Shown: in pieces, positions 42,400-56,182 of the stretch
Layout of the letters: each line of letters starts with the position of its first letter
How positions within the stretch are numbered: the stretch's first letter is position 1
From: Xanthomonas hortorum pv. pelargonii
Lineage (GTDB): Bacteria; Pseudomonadota; Gammaproteobacteria; Xanthomonadales; Xanthomonadaceae
Reading direction: 5' to 3'
DNA: 64,000 nucleotides
NCBI RefSeq assembly: GCF_024499015.1
Contig: NZ_CP098605.1
Location: forward strand, 1 to 64,000
Made by a program: the position numbers and the translations under genes
Notes under the pieces: generated by a model
Databases searched by the model: none
What the model saw: the letters and a program-made list of their open reading frames with translations, nothing else
What the model was told of the DNA's origin: nothing

Positions 42400-43017
42400 A
42401 TGAGTGATTGCGGGTGCCACCACGAAGCCAAGAACAAGGAGGAACGGCGCATCCTCTGGATCGCCTTGGCGCTGAATGCAGCGATGGCCGTGATCGGCGG
42501 CATTGCCGGTTGGATTGCCCATTCCACCGGGCTGCTGGCCGACGCGCTGGACATGCTGTCTGACGCTACCGCCTATGCCATTGGCCTGGTCGCTATCGGG
42601 CGCACGGCGCGATTCAAGGCCAATGCCGCGTGGGTCAGTGGCAGCGTACTGCTGGTGCTGGGCATAGGCGTACTGGTCGAAGTCGGTCGCCGGGTCATGT
42701 ACGGCGCCGAGCCGGTCAGCGGTTGGATGATCGGTACCGCTCTGGTGTCACTGGCCGTGAATCTGAAAGTTCTCCGTATGCTCTCTCCATTGAAGTCTGG
42801 CGAGGTGCATCTGCGGGCGACCTGGCTGTTCACCCGAGCCGATGTGGTGGCAAACGTCGGGGTAATCCTGGCCGGCGTGTTGGTGTGGTGGCTGGCCAGC
42901 CCGTACCCGGATTTCGTGATCGGCGCCCTGATCGGTCTGTATGTGATCAAGGAATCCTTCGAGATCTTGGGTGATGCGCGGCGGGCACGTGCCGACGCGC
43001 GCAAGACGCCTGCATGA
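42400..43017 (+). CDS. CDF-family cation efflux pump without C-terminal domain
   Basis: A 205-residue protein with a metal-binding-looking N-terminus (MSDCGCHHE) and six membrane segments. TM2 carries GLLADALDMLSDATAYAIG, as in CDF zinc sites; in TM5 the usual HxxxD is replaced by ADVVAN. It stops right after TM6, lacking the 80-residue cytoplasmic dimer domain. A free-standing protein resembling that domain is encoded at 48,880. Zn/Cd/Pb export to the periplasm, where the RND pump takes over, is likely. Confidence 0.8.
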   Translation: MSDCGCHHEAKNKEERRILWIALALNAAMAVIGGIAGWIAHSTGLLADALDMLSDATAYAIGLVAIGRTARFKANAAWVSGSVLLVLGIGVLVEVGRRVMYGAEPVSGWMIGTALVSLAVNLKVLRMLSPLKSGEVHLRATWLFTRADVVANVGVILAGVLVWWLASPYPDFVIGALIGLYVIKESFEILGDARRARADARKTPA

Positions 43018-43370
43018 CAGCGCTTGGTCGGCTGAGCTTTGGCCTGCGCTGGCTGTTGCTGGCGCACTTGGCCGTGGGCCTTGTGGCACAGCCGTTGCTG
43101 GCAGTGGTCGGCGAGCTTCATGCTCAAACCCACCTGGTCACTACCGACCGCGGCCCGGCAGTGGCGCCGCCAGCTTCCGAGCGTGGCGTAGACGCCGCCC
43201 TGCACCGGCTTCAGCAGCTGGTGCTGTGTTGCAGCCAGGCCGCGCCGGCGCCTGAGATCCTGCTGGCCGTGGCGGACATCGGCCGGCATTTTCCGGTGAT
43301 CCAAGCCAACACGCGCTCTTATCCGCACGAGCATCCGGTCGCGCCTTTCCGGCCTCCGATCGCAGGGTGA
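43014..43370 (+). CDS. Small exported protein in the metal operon
   Basis: 118 residues, starting inside the stop of the CDF gene (ATGA). A signal segment (WLLLAHLAVGLVAQPLLAVV) is followed by CC and a His-containing tail (YPHEHPVAPF). It holds the place of CzcI-type periplasmic proteins in similar clusters but I see no clear sequence match. Confidence 0.55.
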   Translation: MTALGRLSFGLRWLLLAHLAVGLVAQPLLAVVGELHAQTHLVTTDRGPAVAPPASERGVDAALHRLQQLVLCCSQAAPAPEILLAVADIGRHFPVIQANTRSYPHEHPVAPFRPPIAG

Positions 43371-43456
43371 TGTCCGCCGGCAGTGCCGGCCCAGCGACCC
43401 GCTGCTGCGCGCGGTGGTGATCGTTTGTTGATATCGAAATCTTTCGGAGTACTTCC

Positions 43457-44729
43457 ATGCATGTGCGATTGGCGGCCTTGGCCGCATGGCTGCTGTTGGG
43501 CAGCGCGGCGACGACGGCGGCGGCCGCTGAGTTGATGACCTTGGACGACGCGTTTGCACGCGTGGCCCAAACCCACCCTGAGCTGCGCTTGGTCGATGCG
43601 CGGGCCATCGTGCTCGCTGCCGAGCGCGACCAGGCCGTACAGCGGCCACCATGGACGTTGGGGGCGGAGGTCGAAAATGCGCTGGGCAGCGGCGCCGCTC
43701 GCGGCCTGGACAGCGCCGAGCTGACCCTGAGCCTGAGCTCGGTGCTGGAGCGCGGCGGCAAGCTCGACGCCCGCCGCACCTTGGCCCAGGGCCGGATTGA
43801 TGCACTGGCCGTGCAGCGGGAGACCGGCCGACTGGACCTGCTCGCCGAAACGGCGCAGCGCTACCTGGCCGTGGTCGGTGCCGATCGGCAACGCAAACTG
43901 GCGAACATGGATGTCGGTCAGCGCCAGCGGACCGTGGCGGCCGCCCGGCAGCGCCTACAGGCCGGCGCCTCGCCAGAATCGGTGGTGCTCACCGCCCAAG
44001 CTGCACTGGCGCGGGCCGAGCTGACCCGTGATCGGGCCGAGCAGCAGCGAATCGCCGCTCGTCAGCATCTGGCCGCACTGTGGGGCGAACGTGCTCCCAG
44101 CTTCGAGGTGGCTGCGGCCGATCCCATGGTCTTGCCGGCGATCGCGTCCATGCAGACGCTGGCCGAGGAGCTGGAGCGGACTCGGAACTGGCGCAGTTTG
44201 CCGACGCCCGTCGGATCGCGCAGGCACGACTGCAGCTGGCGCGTTCGGCGGCCGCGCCGGACCTGTCCTGGCAGCTGGGTGTGCGTCGCCTGCAGGAGTC
44301 CGATGACACCGCGCTGGTGGCCAGCCTGTCCATGCCGCTGGGCAGCCGCAGCCGTGCACAGCCGGAGATTCGCGCCGGTGAAGCCGAACTGGAGGTGCTG
44401 GCAATCGAGCGCGAGGCCAAGGGCTTGTCGCTGTATTCCACGTTGGTCGAGGCCCATGGCCGCTACACCGTGGCACAGGCCGAGGTGGCACGGTTGCAAG
44501 GCGACGTGCTGCCGAAGCTGGCCCGGGCTGAGCAGGCCGCCGAGCGCGCCTATCGCGCTGGCGCGATCAGCTACCTGGAATGGGCACAGTTGCAGTCCGA
44601 ATGCACGGCCATGGCCCAGCAGCAGCTGGACGTGGCGCTCGATGCGCAGCGCGCCCTGATCGAAATTCAACGACTGACCGGCCAGGCGCTTGTCACGCCG
44701 CCGGCGGCCGCTTCCACTGGAGAGACCCC

Positions 44730-44733
<4 letters not shown>
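43457..44733 (+). CDS. czcC: CzcC-like outer-membrane factor (one frame break)
   Basis: About 424 residues of the TolC/CzcC family. Signal peptide (LAAWLLLGSAATTAAAAE), then repeated helical blocks (VAQTHPELRLVDARAIVLAA; LFARSAAAPDL-like second repeat LQLARSAAAPDLSWQLGVRR). A base is missing near 44,185 in GAGCGGAC. It ends in an ATGA overlap with czcB. It forms the exit duct of the tripartite pump. Confidence 0.82.
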
Positions 44734-49158
<4,425 letters not shown>

Positions 49159-49173
49159 TCGCTGTCCGTGGCT

Positions 49174-50271
49174 CTATGCGTCTGCGCTGGCTGGCGCATA
49201 GAGCTGATGACCCGGCAGGGCGCACGCGCCGGCATACACAAAGGCCACGCTTTGCCGCGCCCTGGTGAAAGCCACGTAGTACTTCGGTGGCGCGGTGATA
49301 CGCGCCGCATCTGCGGTGCGCAGGTACTGCGTCAATGGCCCGTTCGGAAAGATGAGGACTCGACTGTAGGTGCGGCCCTTGCACTGCCCAAAGTTCACGG
49401 CCGGTAGTCCGTCGCACGCTTGCCGCCGGTCATGCCGGAGCACGGTGGGGGCAAACTCCTGCATATACGCTGCAACATCCGCTGGAGCGACGAGGTAGAT
49501 GCCATCGTGCCCGGTGACCTCGCCATTGCCTGATTGGGTTCGCGGCATCTGCGGATAGAGCGTGTCCGCCATATCGCACAGGGCCTGGACGCAGCGAAGG
49601 CTGATGAGGCGGTGATCCAGCTGGCATAAGCCGTCCGCCTCCCAAATCTGAAACAGCGCTGCCAGATTGGGTCCACGATACTGGCTGTGCCTTTGCGCAT
49701 AGTTGGTGGCATACGTCGCCTGCCGCGTATCACCCACCAACGTGACGGCGATATGGCTCTTCAACAGCCGCTCGACCAGATCCAAATCAAAGCCGGCCAG
49801 GTCCTGAACTTCGTCGATGTAGAGCTCGTCGTACATGGCCGCCAGGCGTGCGATGACCTGACCTTGGGTCAGCTCATCGCAGCGCACAGCAAAGTCGGCA
49901 GCCCGGTCCGAATACATCCGGTTGCCTGCCAGGTAGTGGCGCGCCACCTGGGTGCGTGGGGCCCGGTTGTTGGTGACACCTTCTACGAACAGGATGGTCT
50001 CGATGCGAGGCTCAGGGCACAGTGCCGCCTGGTACGGGCGGATGCACTGGCGCAGTAGGAAGCCATACCAGCTGTGCAAGGTGACATGCGCGGGGACCGC
50101 ACCAGCGTGGACCTCAAACGAGCGCCGGATCTCTTCTAGATTCTCCAGCGTGTAGGTCACAATCGCGATGCGGCGCCCAGGGCGTTCCAGGGCCTGCCGG
50201 ACCAGCAAGGTGGTCTTGCCCGAGCCGGCCGCTGAGAGCAGTACCCGGTTAGGTGATGGCACGCTGGACAT
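49174..50271 (-). CDS. gajB: UvrD-like helicase, GajB of a Gabija-type system
   Basis: A 365-residue SF1A helicase. Walker A SAAGSGKTT at the start, LYIDEVQDLAGFD (motif II), LVGDTRQATYATN (III) and YVAFTRARQSVAF (VI). It follows an OLD-family ATPase-TOPRIM gene with a 23-base overlap, the GajA-GajB order. It is shorter than the best-known GajB, so 2A/2B insertions are reduced. GajB is thought to sense DNA ends and activate GajA after phage infection. Confidence 0.8.
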   Translation of the reverse strand: MSSVPSPNRVLLSAAGSGKTTLLVRQALERPGRRIAIVTYTLENLEEIRRSFEVHAGAVPAHVTLHSWYGFLLRQCIRPYQAALCPEPRIETILFVEGVTNNRAPRTQVARHYLAGNRMYSDRAADFAVRCDELTQGQVIARLAAMYDELYIDEVQDLAGFDLDLVERLLKSHIAVTLVGDTRQATYATNYAQRHSQYRGPNLAALFQIWEADGLCQLDHRLISLRCVQALCDMADTLYPQMPRTQSGNGEVTGHDGIYLVAPADVAAYMQEFAPTVLRHDRRQACDGLPAVNFGQCKGRTYSRVLIFPNGPLTQYLRTADAARITAPPKYYVAFTRARQSVAFVYAGACALPGHQLYAPASADA

Positions 50272-51829
50272 AGTCCGGGAACCTGATCGAATGCGGGCTG
50301 TTGAAGATCGCCAGGGCCGTGTCGGTCTTATGGCCCTTCATGTACTTGAGCAACGCTACCTCATCGGCAAATGCCTTGCCCAGCACGGTATTGAGCTCGG
50401 CCAGCGAATTGGCTTTGATCAGCTGCTCTTCCAGCGACGGGGCGCTTTCGTCGGAATCGTAATAGATCGCGTTGATGTGCTCGGCATAGCGCTCCTGCAC
50501 AACGGCGATGTCGCCATCGTTGTCGGTGATCACCTTGGCCTGAATTCTCAGCCGATCTGCAATCTGCAAGAAGCGCTTGAATGCCAACGACTTGACCGAA
50601 ATGATGTCTACGCCATGAGCCATCGGCGCCACGCCGTGGTGGTCGCTGTAGGCACGCTGCACGATCAGCTCATCAGACGGGCCCTCCACCAGGATTGCCT
50701 GCTTGGCCAGGATCAGCCGTAGCGTGTCGTGGCCTGGCAGCTTCATGAAATAGTCGTGTGTATCGCTCGGCAGCTGGTCCAGCTTCATCTGGCCCTGCGC
50801 GCTGAACAGGATCACATTGTCCACGCCCAGCTTGTTCAACACGAAGCTGCTGTGGGTGGCGATGATCACCTGCTGCGCGGTGGAGAGGGTCGCAATCTTG
50901 TCGATCAGTTGCGTCATGCTGGAGAAGGACAGATGGTTCTCTGGCTCTTCGATCAGCAGCACGTGGGCCGCCCCTGCCGCGTGCATGGCCAGCTTCATCT
51001 TCACCGCGCTTTGTTCCCCCTTGCCGGCCTGGGTGAAGGGGAGCTCATCCAGGTACGGAGACAGGCTGGTTTCCCATGTTGAGCGCGGCGATGTATCCAC
51101 CCCCACCGTCAGCGCTCGGTGGCTGATGTCCCCGGTGTGCTCGGTCAGGTAGGCATTGATGGCCGCCACATCGGCTTCTTCGGAGAAACTCTGCCGCATG
51201 CGTCGGAAGCTGAGCGACAGCGAGACGCGCTGCGCAGGCGTCAGTGCCTGCTCGATGATGCCGGCAATATAGCGATCGGCACCGGACAAGGTCTTGATGC
51301 CGTGCGTGTCGATGATGGTCGAGTCGAACGGAATACTGCGGGCGGTGACGCCATTGTTGGCGAAGGAATACCATCGCACCGTGTAGTACTCCACCGGCAG
51401 GCTGACCGCACCCTGGTGCTGCTGCAGGTAGGCGTTGAACTCCTCGCGGTAGTCGTCGTTGAGCTCGACCAGCAGCCGGATGCCGGCGGTATCTAGGCGC
51501 AGGGAGTTGTTGGTGCCGCGTAACGACGCCAGCGCGGCATCGCCGCCCAGATAGGCTTCGATGGAGATCCGTGGCGGCGAGGCCGGCGTGCCTGCTGCAA
51601 GCGCCGCGAAGTACTCCCGCACCGTCGGCTGATGGAACAGGTAGGGCGTGAGCTCGTAGGCGAGATTGCGCCCATGCAGCTGGCCGGTGACCACCGCGTG
51701 GATGGCCTCCAGCAGAGTGGACTTGCCGACCTCGTTATCGCCCACCACCAAGTTCATGTGGGCGTTGAGCGGCAGGTCCAGATGGCGAAACGACTTGAAG
51801 TTGTCGATGACGATACGTTCGATCGGCAT
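50249..51829 (-). CDS. gajA: OLD-family ATPase/TOPRIM nuclease, GajA of a Gabija-type system
   Basis: A 526-residue protein. ABC-type ATPase with Walker A VVGDNEVGKSTLL near residue 28-40, signature region GKGEQSAVKMKLAM and Walker B HVLLIEEPENHLS; TOPRIM nuclease with VEGPSDE at about 381 and ITDNDGD at about 434. Class 2 OLD nucleases paired with a UvrD-like helicase define Gabija, an anti-phage system. ATG 51,829 follows AAAGGA. No frame break. Its presence in a metal-resistance transposon is notable. Confidence 0.82.
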   Translation of the reverse strand: MPIERIVIDNFKSFRHLDLPLNAHMNLVVGDNEVGKSTLLEAIHAVVTGQLHGRNLAYELTPYLFHQPTVREYFAALAAGTPASPPRISIEAYLGGDAALASLRGTNNSLRLDTAGIRLLVELNDDYREEFNAYLQQHQGAVSLPVEYYTVRWYSFANNGVTARSIPFDSTIIDTHGIKTLSGADRYIAGIIEQALTPAQRVSLSLSFRRMRQSFSEEADVAAINAYLTEHTGDISHRALTVGVDTSPRSTWETSLSPYLDELPFTQAGKGEQSAVKMKLAMHAAGAAHVLLIEEPENHLSFSSMTQLIDKIATLSTAQQVIIATHSSFVLNKLGVDNVILFSAQGQMKLDQLPSDTHDYFMKLPGHDTLRLILAKQAILVEGPSDELIVQRAYSDHHGVAPMAHGVDIISVKSLAFKRFLQIADRLRIQAKVITDNDGDIAVVQERYAEHINAIYYDSDESAPSLEEQLIKANSLAELNTVLGKAFADEVALLKYMKGHKTDTALAIFNSPHSIRFPDYVQRAIT

Positions 51830-51982
51830 GCACAGTCCTTTGATGGCCAACGAGTTCGGTGGCGGCGCCTGCTTGCACCCCGGCTGGCCTCCTTTCCGCT
51901 CTGGGCCATACTACCCAGCGATCGCCGGCCTTGGGCGGTTTCGTACCGTTTTGACGACTTGAAATGGCCGAAACGCCGGTTG

Positions 51983-52009
51983 CGCGGGATAATTCCAGAT
52001 TATCCCGCG
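51983..52009. promoter_or_regulatory. Palindrome between gajA and the KfrA-like gene
   Basis: Two 11-base arms (CGCGGGATAAT and ATTATCCCGCG) flank TCCAG. Further repeats of ATACGT (52,040-52,091) follow up to the KfrA-like start. A related GGGATAA/TTATCCC palindrome and TACGT repeats occur in the 484-bp cassette near 62,390-62,490. Confidence 0.6.
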
Positions 52010-52101
52010 TGAGATCACGGCCCGCAGCTGGTCCGTCTAACACGTTGAGTAGTACGCAAATACGTGGTATGTAATACGTTACGAAATACGTGGAGTAACG
52101 G

Positions 52102-53153
52102 ATGGCAAGGTCCAGGTTGTACAAAAGCGATGTGCAACGCGCCCGGGACAGTCTCCGGGCCGAAGGCCGAAATCCCTCAGTGGACGCCGTACGCGTGGCA
52201 CTGGGTAATACTGGGTCTAAAACCACCATCCATCGCTACCTCAAGGAGCTGGAAGAGGAGGATGGGCAAGGCCTAGGGGCCAAGATCGCGGTCAGCGACG
52301 CCCTGCAGGACCTGGTGGCTCGCCTTGCCGAGCGGCTGCATGCCGAGGCGGAAACCGTGGTCGCCCAAGCGCAAGATCGATTCCAGGCCGAGCGGCACGA
52401 GCGCACCCAAGCCTTGGAACAGGCCCGGCAGGAGGCAGGCAATCTCAGCGCGCAGCTTCAGCGCACCGAGACGCTGCTTCAGACAGAACGCCAGGCGGGT
52501 GAAGCCGCCAAGGGCGAGGTGGCCAGCCGCACCACCGAACTGGCTCAGCTGGAGGAGCGCATTGCGGGCCTCACGGCACGGCTGGCCGAGCACGAAAGCC
52601 ACGCGCGTTCCCTGGAGCAGAAGCACGAGCATGCCAGGGAAGCCCTTGAGCACTACCGCACCTCGGTCAAAGACCAGCGCGAGCAGGAGCAACGCCGTCA
52701 CGAGCACCAGGTGCAGGAACTGCAGGTCGCTCTGCGCCAGGCCAACGAAACGTTGACATCCAAGAACCACGACCTGGTGCAGCTCAACCGGGAGAACGGC
52801 CAGTGGCTGGAGCGTCACACCCGATTGGAAAGGAAGTGGCGCAGCTGCGCCAGACCATCGAGGCGCAACAGGGCGAGCTCGATGCGCTGCGCCTGACAGC
52901 GGCCGAATACCAGGCGCTGCAGGTGCGCTGGGGCCAAGACACTCAGACGTTGGAGGCCGCTCGACAAGAGCTCGCGCAAGTCCGGACCGAGCTGGTCCAG
53001 GAGCGCGAACGGCGCGAGCACGCCGAGACGGAGACGCTGCGCGCCACGGTGCGCCTGAGCACCCTGGAGCCGCTTCTTGCCCAGCTGCAGCCGGCCAGTG
53101 CCGGCGGTAAAGGCGCCAAGCGGATCTCATCGGAAGAGACGCCGGCGCCATAG
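52102..53153 (+). CDS. KfrA-like coiled-coil DNA-binding protein in the transposon (one frame break)
   Basis: About 350 residues. KfrA_N-like start (ARDSLRAEGRNPSVDAVRVA, TTIHRYLKELEEE) and a long Glu/Arg/Gln coiled coil. The frame breaks at GGAAAGG near 52,831; one A joins the halves. ATG 52,102 has GGAG upstream. It is divergent from the Gabija pair and may regulate it or stabilise the DNA, in the manner of plasmid KfrA or PlmA-type regulators. Confidence 0.7.
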
Positions 53154-53155
53154 GC

Positions 53156-53823
53156 TTGCAAGAGAACATCAGGCGCCACGATCGCAAGGAGTTTTGCTAC
53201 GAGCGTAGTCACCACCACACCCCGGAAATCTCCCGTGCCGTGCGTCGCTTAACCGATTCCGTCGTGCGCGGCGCAGAGCCGGTGTATCTCGATGTGCAGC
53301 CGGAAGCCGATGCGATCGTGCACGAGTGCTTTCCCAACGTGCAGGCCAAGGTCGCGCGCGACGGTGGTCAGATGCTGTGCGGGTGGCAGCTGTGGGAATG
53401 GCCGAACGTGCTGGTCGAGGCAGAATTCCATGCCGTGTGGGTCAGTCCCGCAGGGAAATGATCGACATCACGCCAAAGCCCGAAGGCGAGAAGCGCATTC
53501 TCTTCGTGCCGGATCCGCGCAGACGCTACGAGGGCGTGTCGATCGACAACGTCCGCATGCCTCTGCGCGATGACCTGCTGATCAGGCACTTCATCCAGAT
53601 GTCCGAAGCGATCGTCCAAGTGATAAACCGCGGCGAGCGAGCATCTCAGTATGGCGAGGTCAGCGTTCCGGCCAATGAAATCCAGCCTCTTCTGCAGGCT
53701 AGGGATTTCCTGGGGCAGTCACTCGGTGCGGGACTGCGCGAGCATGCACCGTGCCTGTGCGGCAGCGGCAGCAAGTACAAGCGCTGTCATGGCGCACAAG
53801 TAGAAGCATTCTTCCGTCATTGA
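53156..53823 (+). CDS. SEC-C zinc-motif protein (one frame break)
   Basis: About 222 residues after adding one A near 53,459 (VWVSPAGK, then IDITPKPEGEKRILFVPDP). The middle has VYLDVQPEADAIVHECFPNV and the C-terminus ends in a SEC-C motif (CLCGSGSKYKRCHG), a zinc site also seen at the end of SecA. The start is uncertain (TTG at 53,156). It follows the KfrA-like gene closely. Function unknown; such proteins recur in defence islands. Confidence 0.6.
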
Positions 53824-53826
53824 CGG

Positions 53827-53929
53827 TGGTGCCCCTGGTCGGAATCGAACCGACGTGTACGCGCTTATCTGGCGCGTGCTCTCACCGGGGTATAAGGCCG
53901 GCGCTCTGACCAACATGAGCAACAGGGGC
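53827..53929 (-). tRNA. tRNA-like gene, anticodon loop with TAT, long variable arm
   Basis: The minus strand folds as a full tRNA with encoded CCA: acceptor GCCCCTG/CAGGGGC, D-arm GCTC-ATGTTGGTCA-GAGC, anticodon arm CCGG-loop CTTATAC-CCGG with a C-C mismatch at 31-39, T-arm GTCGG-TTCGATT-CCGAC and ACCA. Anticodon TAT would read the rare Ile codon AUA. The variable arm is an 8-bp hairpin (GCACGCGC, loop CAGATAA, GCGCGTAC, one mismatch), unlike any normal Ile tRNA. It could be functional, a decoy or a decayed tRNA. Confidence 0.7.
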
Positions 53930-54021
53930 GTGATCGATCGATGCGATCACGCCGGTATTCGAGGGTCGAGCTGGCTCAGGTGGTTCATGGGGCAAGCATA
54001 CCGGGGATGGAGGCCATGCCG

Positions 54022-54573
54022 CTATCCCCGGGCGCGGCGGTAGGAGCGGGCCCAAGCCGGAGCAGGGATGCGGTCGGTCGCCACCAGCCAAGCCATCCGC
54101 AAGGCCTGCGCGTCCACCAAGGCATGGTGGCGCCTGGCCCTATGCTCCGGATGGGCCGCGAACCAATCTTCCACCAGTAATCCCGGAAGGCCTTCCTTCG
54201 ACATGCGTGTCATGACCGGGGCCGGCCGGGGCCCGCACGCGGCAACCTGGTCATCGGGTAACTCAAACCCATCCAGGGCGTACCGCAGCAGCTGGAGATC
54301 GTTCGGGAAATCCGCCATCACTGCCGGCGCATCGACCTCGCTGAGGAAGGCGCGCAGCTCGGTAGTCAGGGCGGCATCAGGCAGGGCTGCGTCGCCGCGG
54401 TCTAGCAGCGGGTAGACGCTTTGACGAACGAAGTCGGTGGGAGCCTCGGGCAGGCTGGCTCGCTCAGCGTAGAAAAGGCGGTCTCCACCTTCGTTCACCA
54501 GCGCCAGACTCACCAGCTCGCTGCCCGTTACATCGGCCCACTCGGTGTCCAAGAAGTAGTACGTGGTGGCCAT
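54022..54573 (-). CDS. DnaQ-like 3'-5' exonuclease
   Basis: A 183-residue RNase H-fold exonuclease: DEDD motifs FLDTEWADV (Asp and Glu), ADFPNDLQLL and RRHHALVDAQAL (His and last Asp, DEDDh type). Such proteins trim RNA or DNA 3' ends. It lies 90 bases upstream of the tRNA-like gene on the same strand and is the last gene before the right transposon end. A tRNA or RNA-processing role is a speculation from this position. Confidence 0.75.
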   Translation of the reverse strand: MATTYYFLDTEWADVTGSELVSLALVNEGGDRLFYAERASLPEAPTDFVRQSVYPLLDRGDAALPDAALTTELRAFLSEVDAPAVMADFPNDLQLLRYALDGFELPDDQVAACGPRPAPVMTRMSKEGLPGLLVEDWFAAHPEHRARRHHALVDAQALRMAWLVATDRIPAPAWARSYRRARG

Positions 54574-54667
54574 GGTTGAATGGTGCCACAGCTTCCTGGG
54601 GAGGGCCGAGCCTGGAAGTGTGGTCGAGGGTAGAATTCAGCGATCCATCAATCGGTTAGCGAAGATC

Positions 54668-54701
54668 TGGCCGTGTTCGTAACGATTCCCTGCCAACCCT
54701 C
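54668..54701 (-). repeat. Right terminal inverted repeat of the 19-kb transposon
   Basis: On the minus strand GAGGGTTGGCAGGGAATCGT followed by TACGAACACGGCC, matching the left end at all but a few positions. Confidence 0.8.
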
Positions 54702-54718
54702 AAGAAGGGCGTGTATCG

Positions 54719-55321
54719 ATGAAGGAGAAGTACTGGCCGGATCATCTGGCCAAGGGATTTATCGGGATTGACGATGCCCAATTTTCACTGGCGCATCTGC
54801 AGCCATTCACTTACCAAGTGACCATTGCCACGCCCGACCGGGCGGCGGTGGCGGTGTCTGTATCCGTGGAATTCAGTTCGCACTGCGTCAGCAAGGGCCC
54901 GCCCAAGCAAGGGCCGGCGCTGGTCTTCCACGCAGGCCACGACGACCTGGTTATCGACCAGCGTCGGATCTGGCGCTGTTTTCATCCCGCGCGTTATGCA
55001 GCCTCAGCGCTCCTGCCCGACATCATGCGGACGCTCGATCAGCGCCCCTGCTTGTTTACCAATGGCGACAACTTCCTGACGATGGAGCTGCAGGAGCTGA
55101 TTCCCGGCTACCCACCAGGCGCGCAATACGAGGTGTATTTCAATGTTGCGGCGCGAGGCCGGGGCGCAGTTCGGATCTACGTTGAGAGCGCTTATGTGCG
55201 CGACGAAGACGCCGACAACGACCCCTACAAGTTCAAGAAGGACGATCGCATTAAGGGGTGGCGGCTGCTGTTGAATCGCGCGACCGGCAGGCCAGTCCGC
55301 CGACCGCCGCCGCGGCGCTAA
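54719..55321 (+). CDS. Unrecognised protein, paralogue of the one at 9802
   Basis: Not recognised. 200 residues, starting MKEKYWPDHLAKGFIG 17 bases outside the transposon end. Ordered blocks shared with the 9802 protein (VEFSSHCVSKG; FHPARYAASALLPDIMRTL; GDNFLTMELQEL; YEVYFNVAARG; VRIYVESAYVRDE) define a family. A basic Arg/Pro tail ends it, followed by a terminator. Both copies lie beside Tn3-type ends. Confidence 0.6.
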   Translation: MKEKYWPDHLAKGFIGIDDAQFSLAHLQPFTYQVTIATPDRAAVAVSVSVEFSSHCVSKGPPKQGPALVFHAGHDDLVIDQRRIWRCFHPARYAASALLPDIMRTLDQRPCLFTNGDNFLTMELQELIPGYPPGAQYEVYFNVAARGRGAVRIYVESAYVRDEDADNDPYKFKKDDRIKGWRLLLNRATGRPVRRPPPRR

Positions 55322-55324
55322 AAC

Positions 55325-55346
55325 AAACCCCCTTTCGGGGGTTTCG
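55325..55346 (+). terminator. Terminator after the 54,719 gene
   Basis: AAACCCCC and GGGGGTTT pair around TTTC directly after the stop codon. Confidence 0.65.
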
Positions 55347-55633
55347 CGGAAGCCCTTAGGGATTGCTCCCATCAACCGGCGGTAGGCCTGGAACCAGTGG
55401 CGGCGTCTGAACACCTAGAGGTGACTACTAGGCTCCGTATATATCCAGATGTGAATACTCTAACGGATGCGCCCGGGCGATGCAATAGCAATTGCATACC
55501 GCCCTGACAAGCAAATGCTCTACCGCCCGGCTACGCAAAAGCCCTATCGCTTGGCAGGCGCGCCACTGCGTGGAATTGGCCGTTATGTGCGCTGGCGGCC
55601 TCGCCGCGAGAGTGCTTGCAGCGCAGCCTTGAA

Positions 55634-55673
55634 TGATCGAACATCAAACATCACTGTTTGATAGATCGATCAT
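55634..55673. promoter_or_regulatory. Palindrome at the start of ParC-like copy 2
   Basis: ATCAAACA-TCAC-TGTTTGAT within outer TGATCGA and TCGATCA arms, ending at the ATG. The conservation of both arms against copy 1 argues for function. Confidence 0.55.
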
Positions 55674-56136
55674 GACATCACCCATGTCCATCACCACCTT
55701 GGCCGCCCTCGCCAGTGCCGGCGTGCTGCGCACCGTGCAGCTGGTCGGCCAGGTCGGCGGCTACACCGTGATGGTGCGGGTGGGCCAAACCGAAAAGCAA
55801 CTCACCGGCCAGCGTGGCGAGCCACGCGTGTTTGCCTCGCTCGACACCGCCGCCACCCAGCTGCTGGCGCTCGGGGTGACGGTGTTCGAGGTGTTGCCGG
55901 CCAACTACGTGCGTGCCCCGAAGGTCTACCGGCGCGGTCGCCCGGCCGCGTTGAAGGCGTTGGACAAGCTCCAGCGCCAGGCCAAACCCGCCAAGCCCAA
56001 GCCGGCCAAGAAGCCGGCCGGCGCGGCGACGGTGGCCACCGCCGCCAAGATCCTGCCCAGCGAGCGGGCGCAGCTGAAACTGCCCGGCTTGCCGCGCACC
56101 CGGAAAGCTGCCCGTGCCACCAGAGCATCCCCATGA
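55672..56136 (+). CDS. ParC-like partition-associated protein, copy 2
   Basis: 154 residues, nearly identical over the first 110 to copy 1 at 14,973-15,440 and more divergent in the basic tail (DKLQRQAKPAKPKPAKKPAG). Same domain pattern (VGQVGGYTVMVRVGQ; FASLDTAATQLLALGVTVFE). Two intact copies in inverted orientation could recombine. Confidence 0.55.
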   Translation: MTSPMSITTLAALASAGVLRTVQLVGQVGGYTVMVRVGQTEKQLTGQRGEPRVFASLDTAATQLLALGVTVFEVLPANYVRAPKVYRRGRPAALKALDKLQRQAKPAKPKPAKKPAGAATVATAAKILPSERAQLKLPGLPRTRKAARATRASP

Positions 56137-56182
56137 CCACTGCAACGCGCCTGCAGCTGCAGGCCACAGCCTGTCGACACTC

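Larger units (their letters stand above)
55500..56136 (+). repeat. Inverted duplicate of 14,973-15,600
   Basis: The ParC-like gene, its palindrome and about 100 bases upstream (CACTGCGTGGAATTGGCC, GTTATGTGCGC) are repeated here in the opposite orientation with scattered substitutions. This is homology over about 630 bases. Confidence 0.8.
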
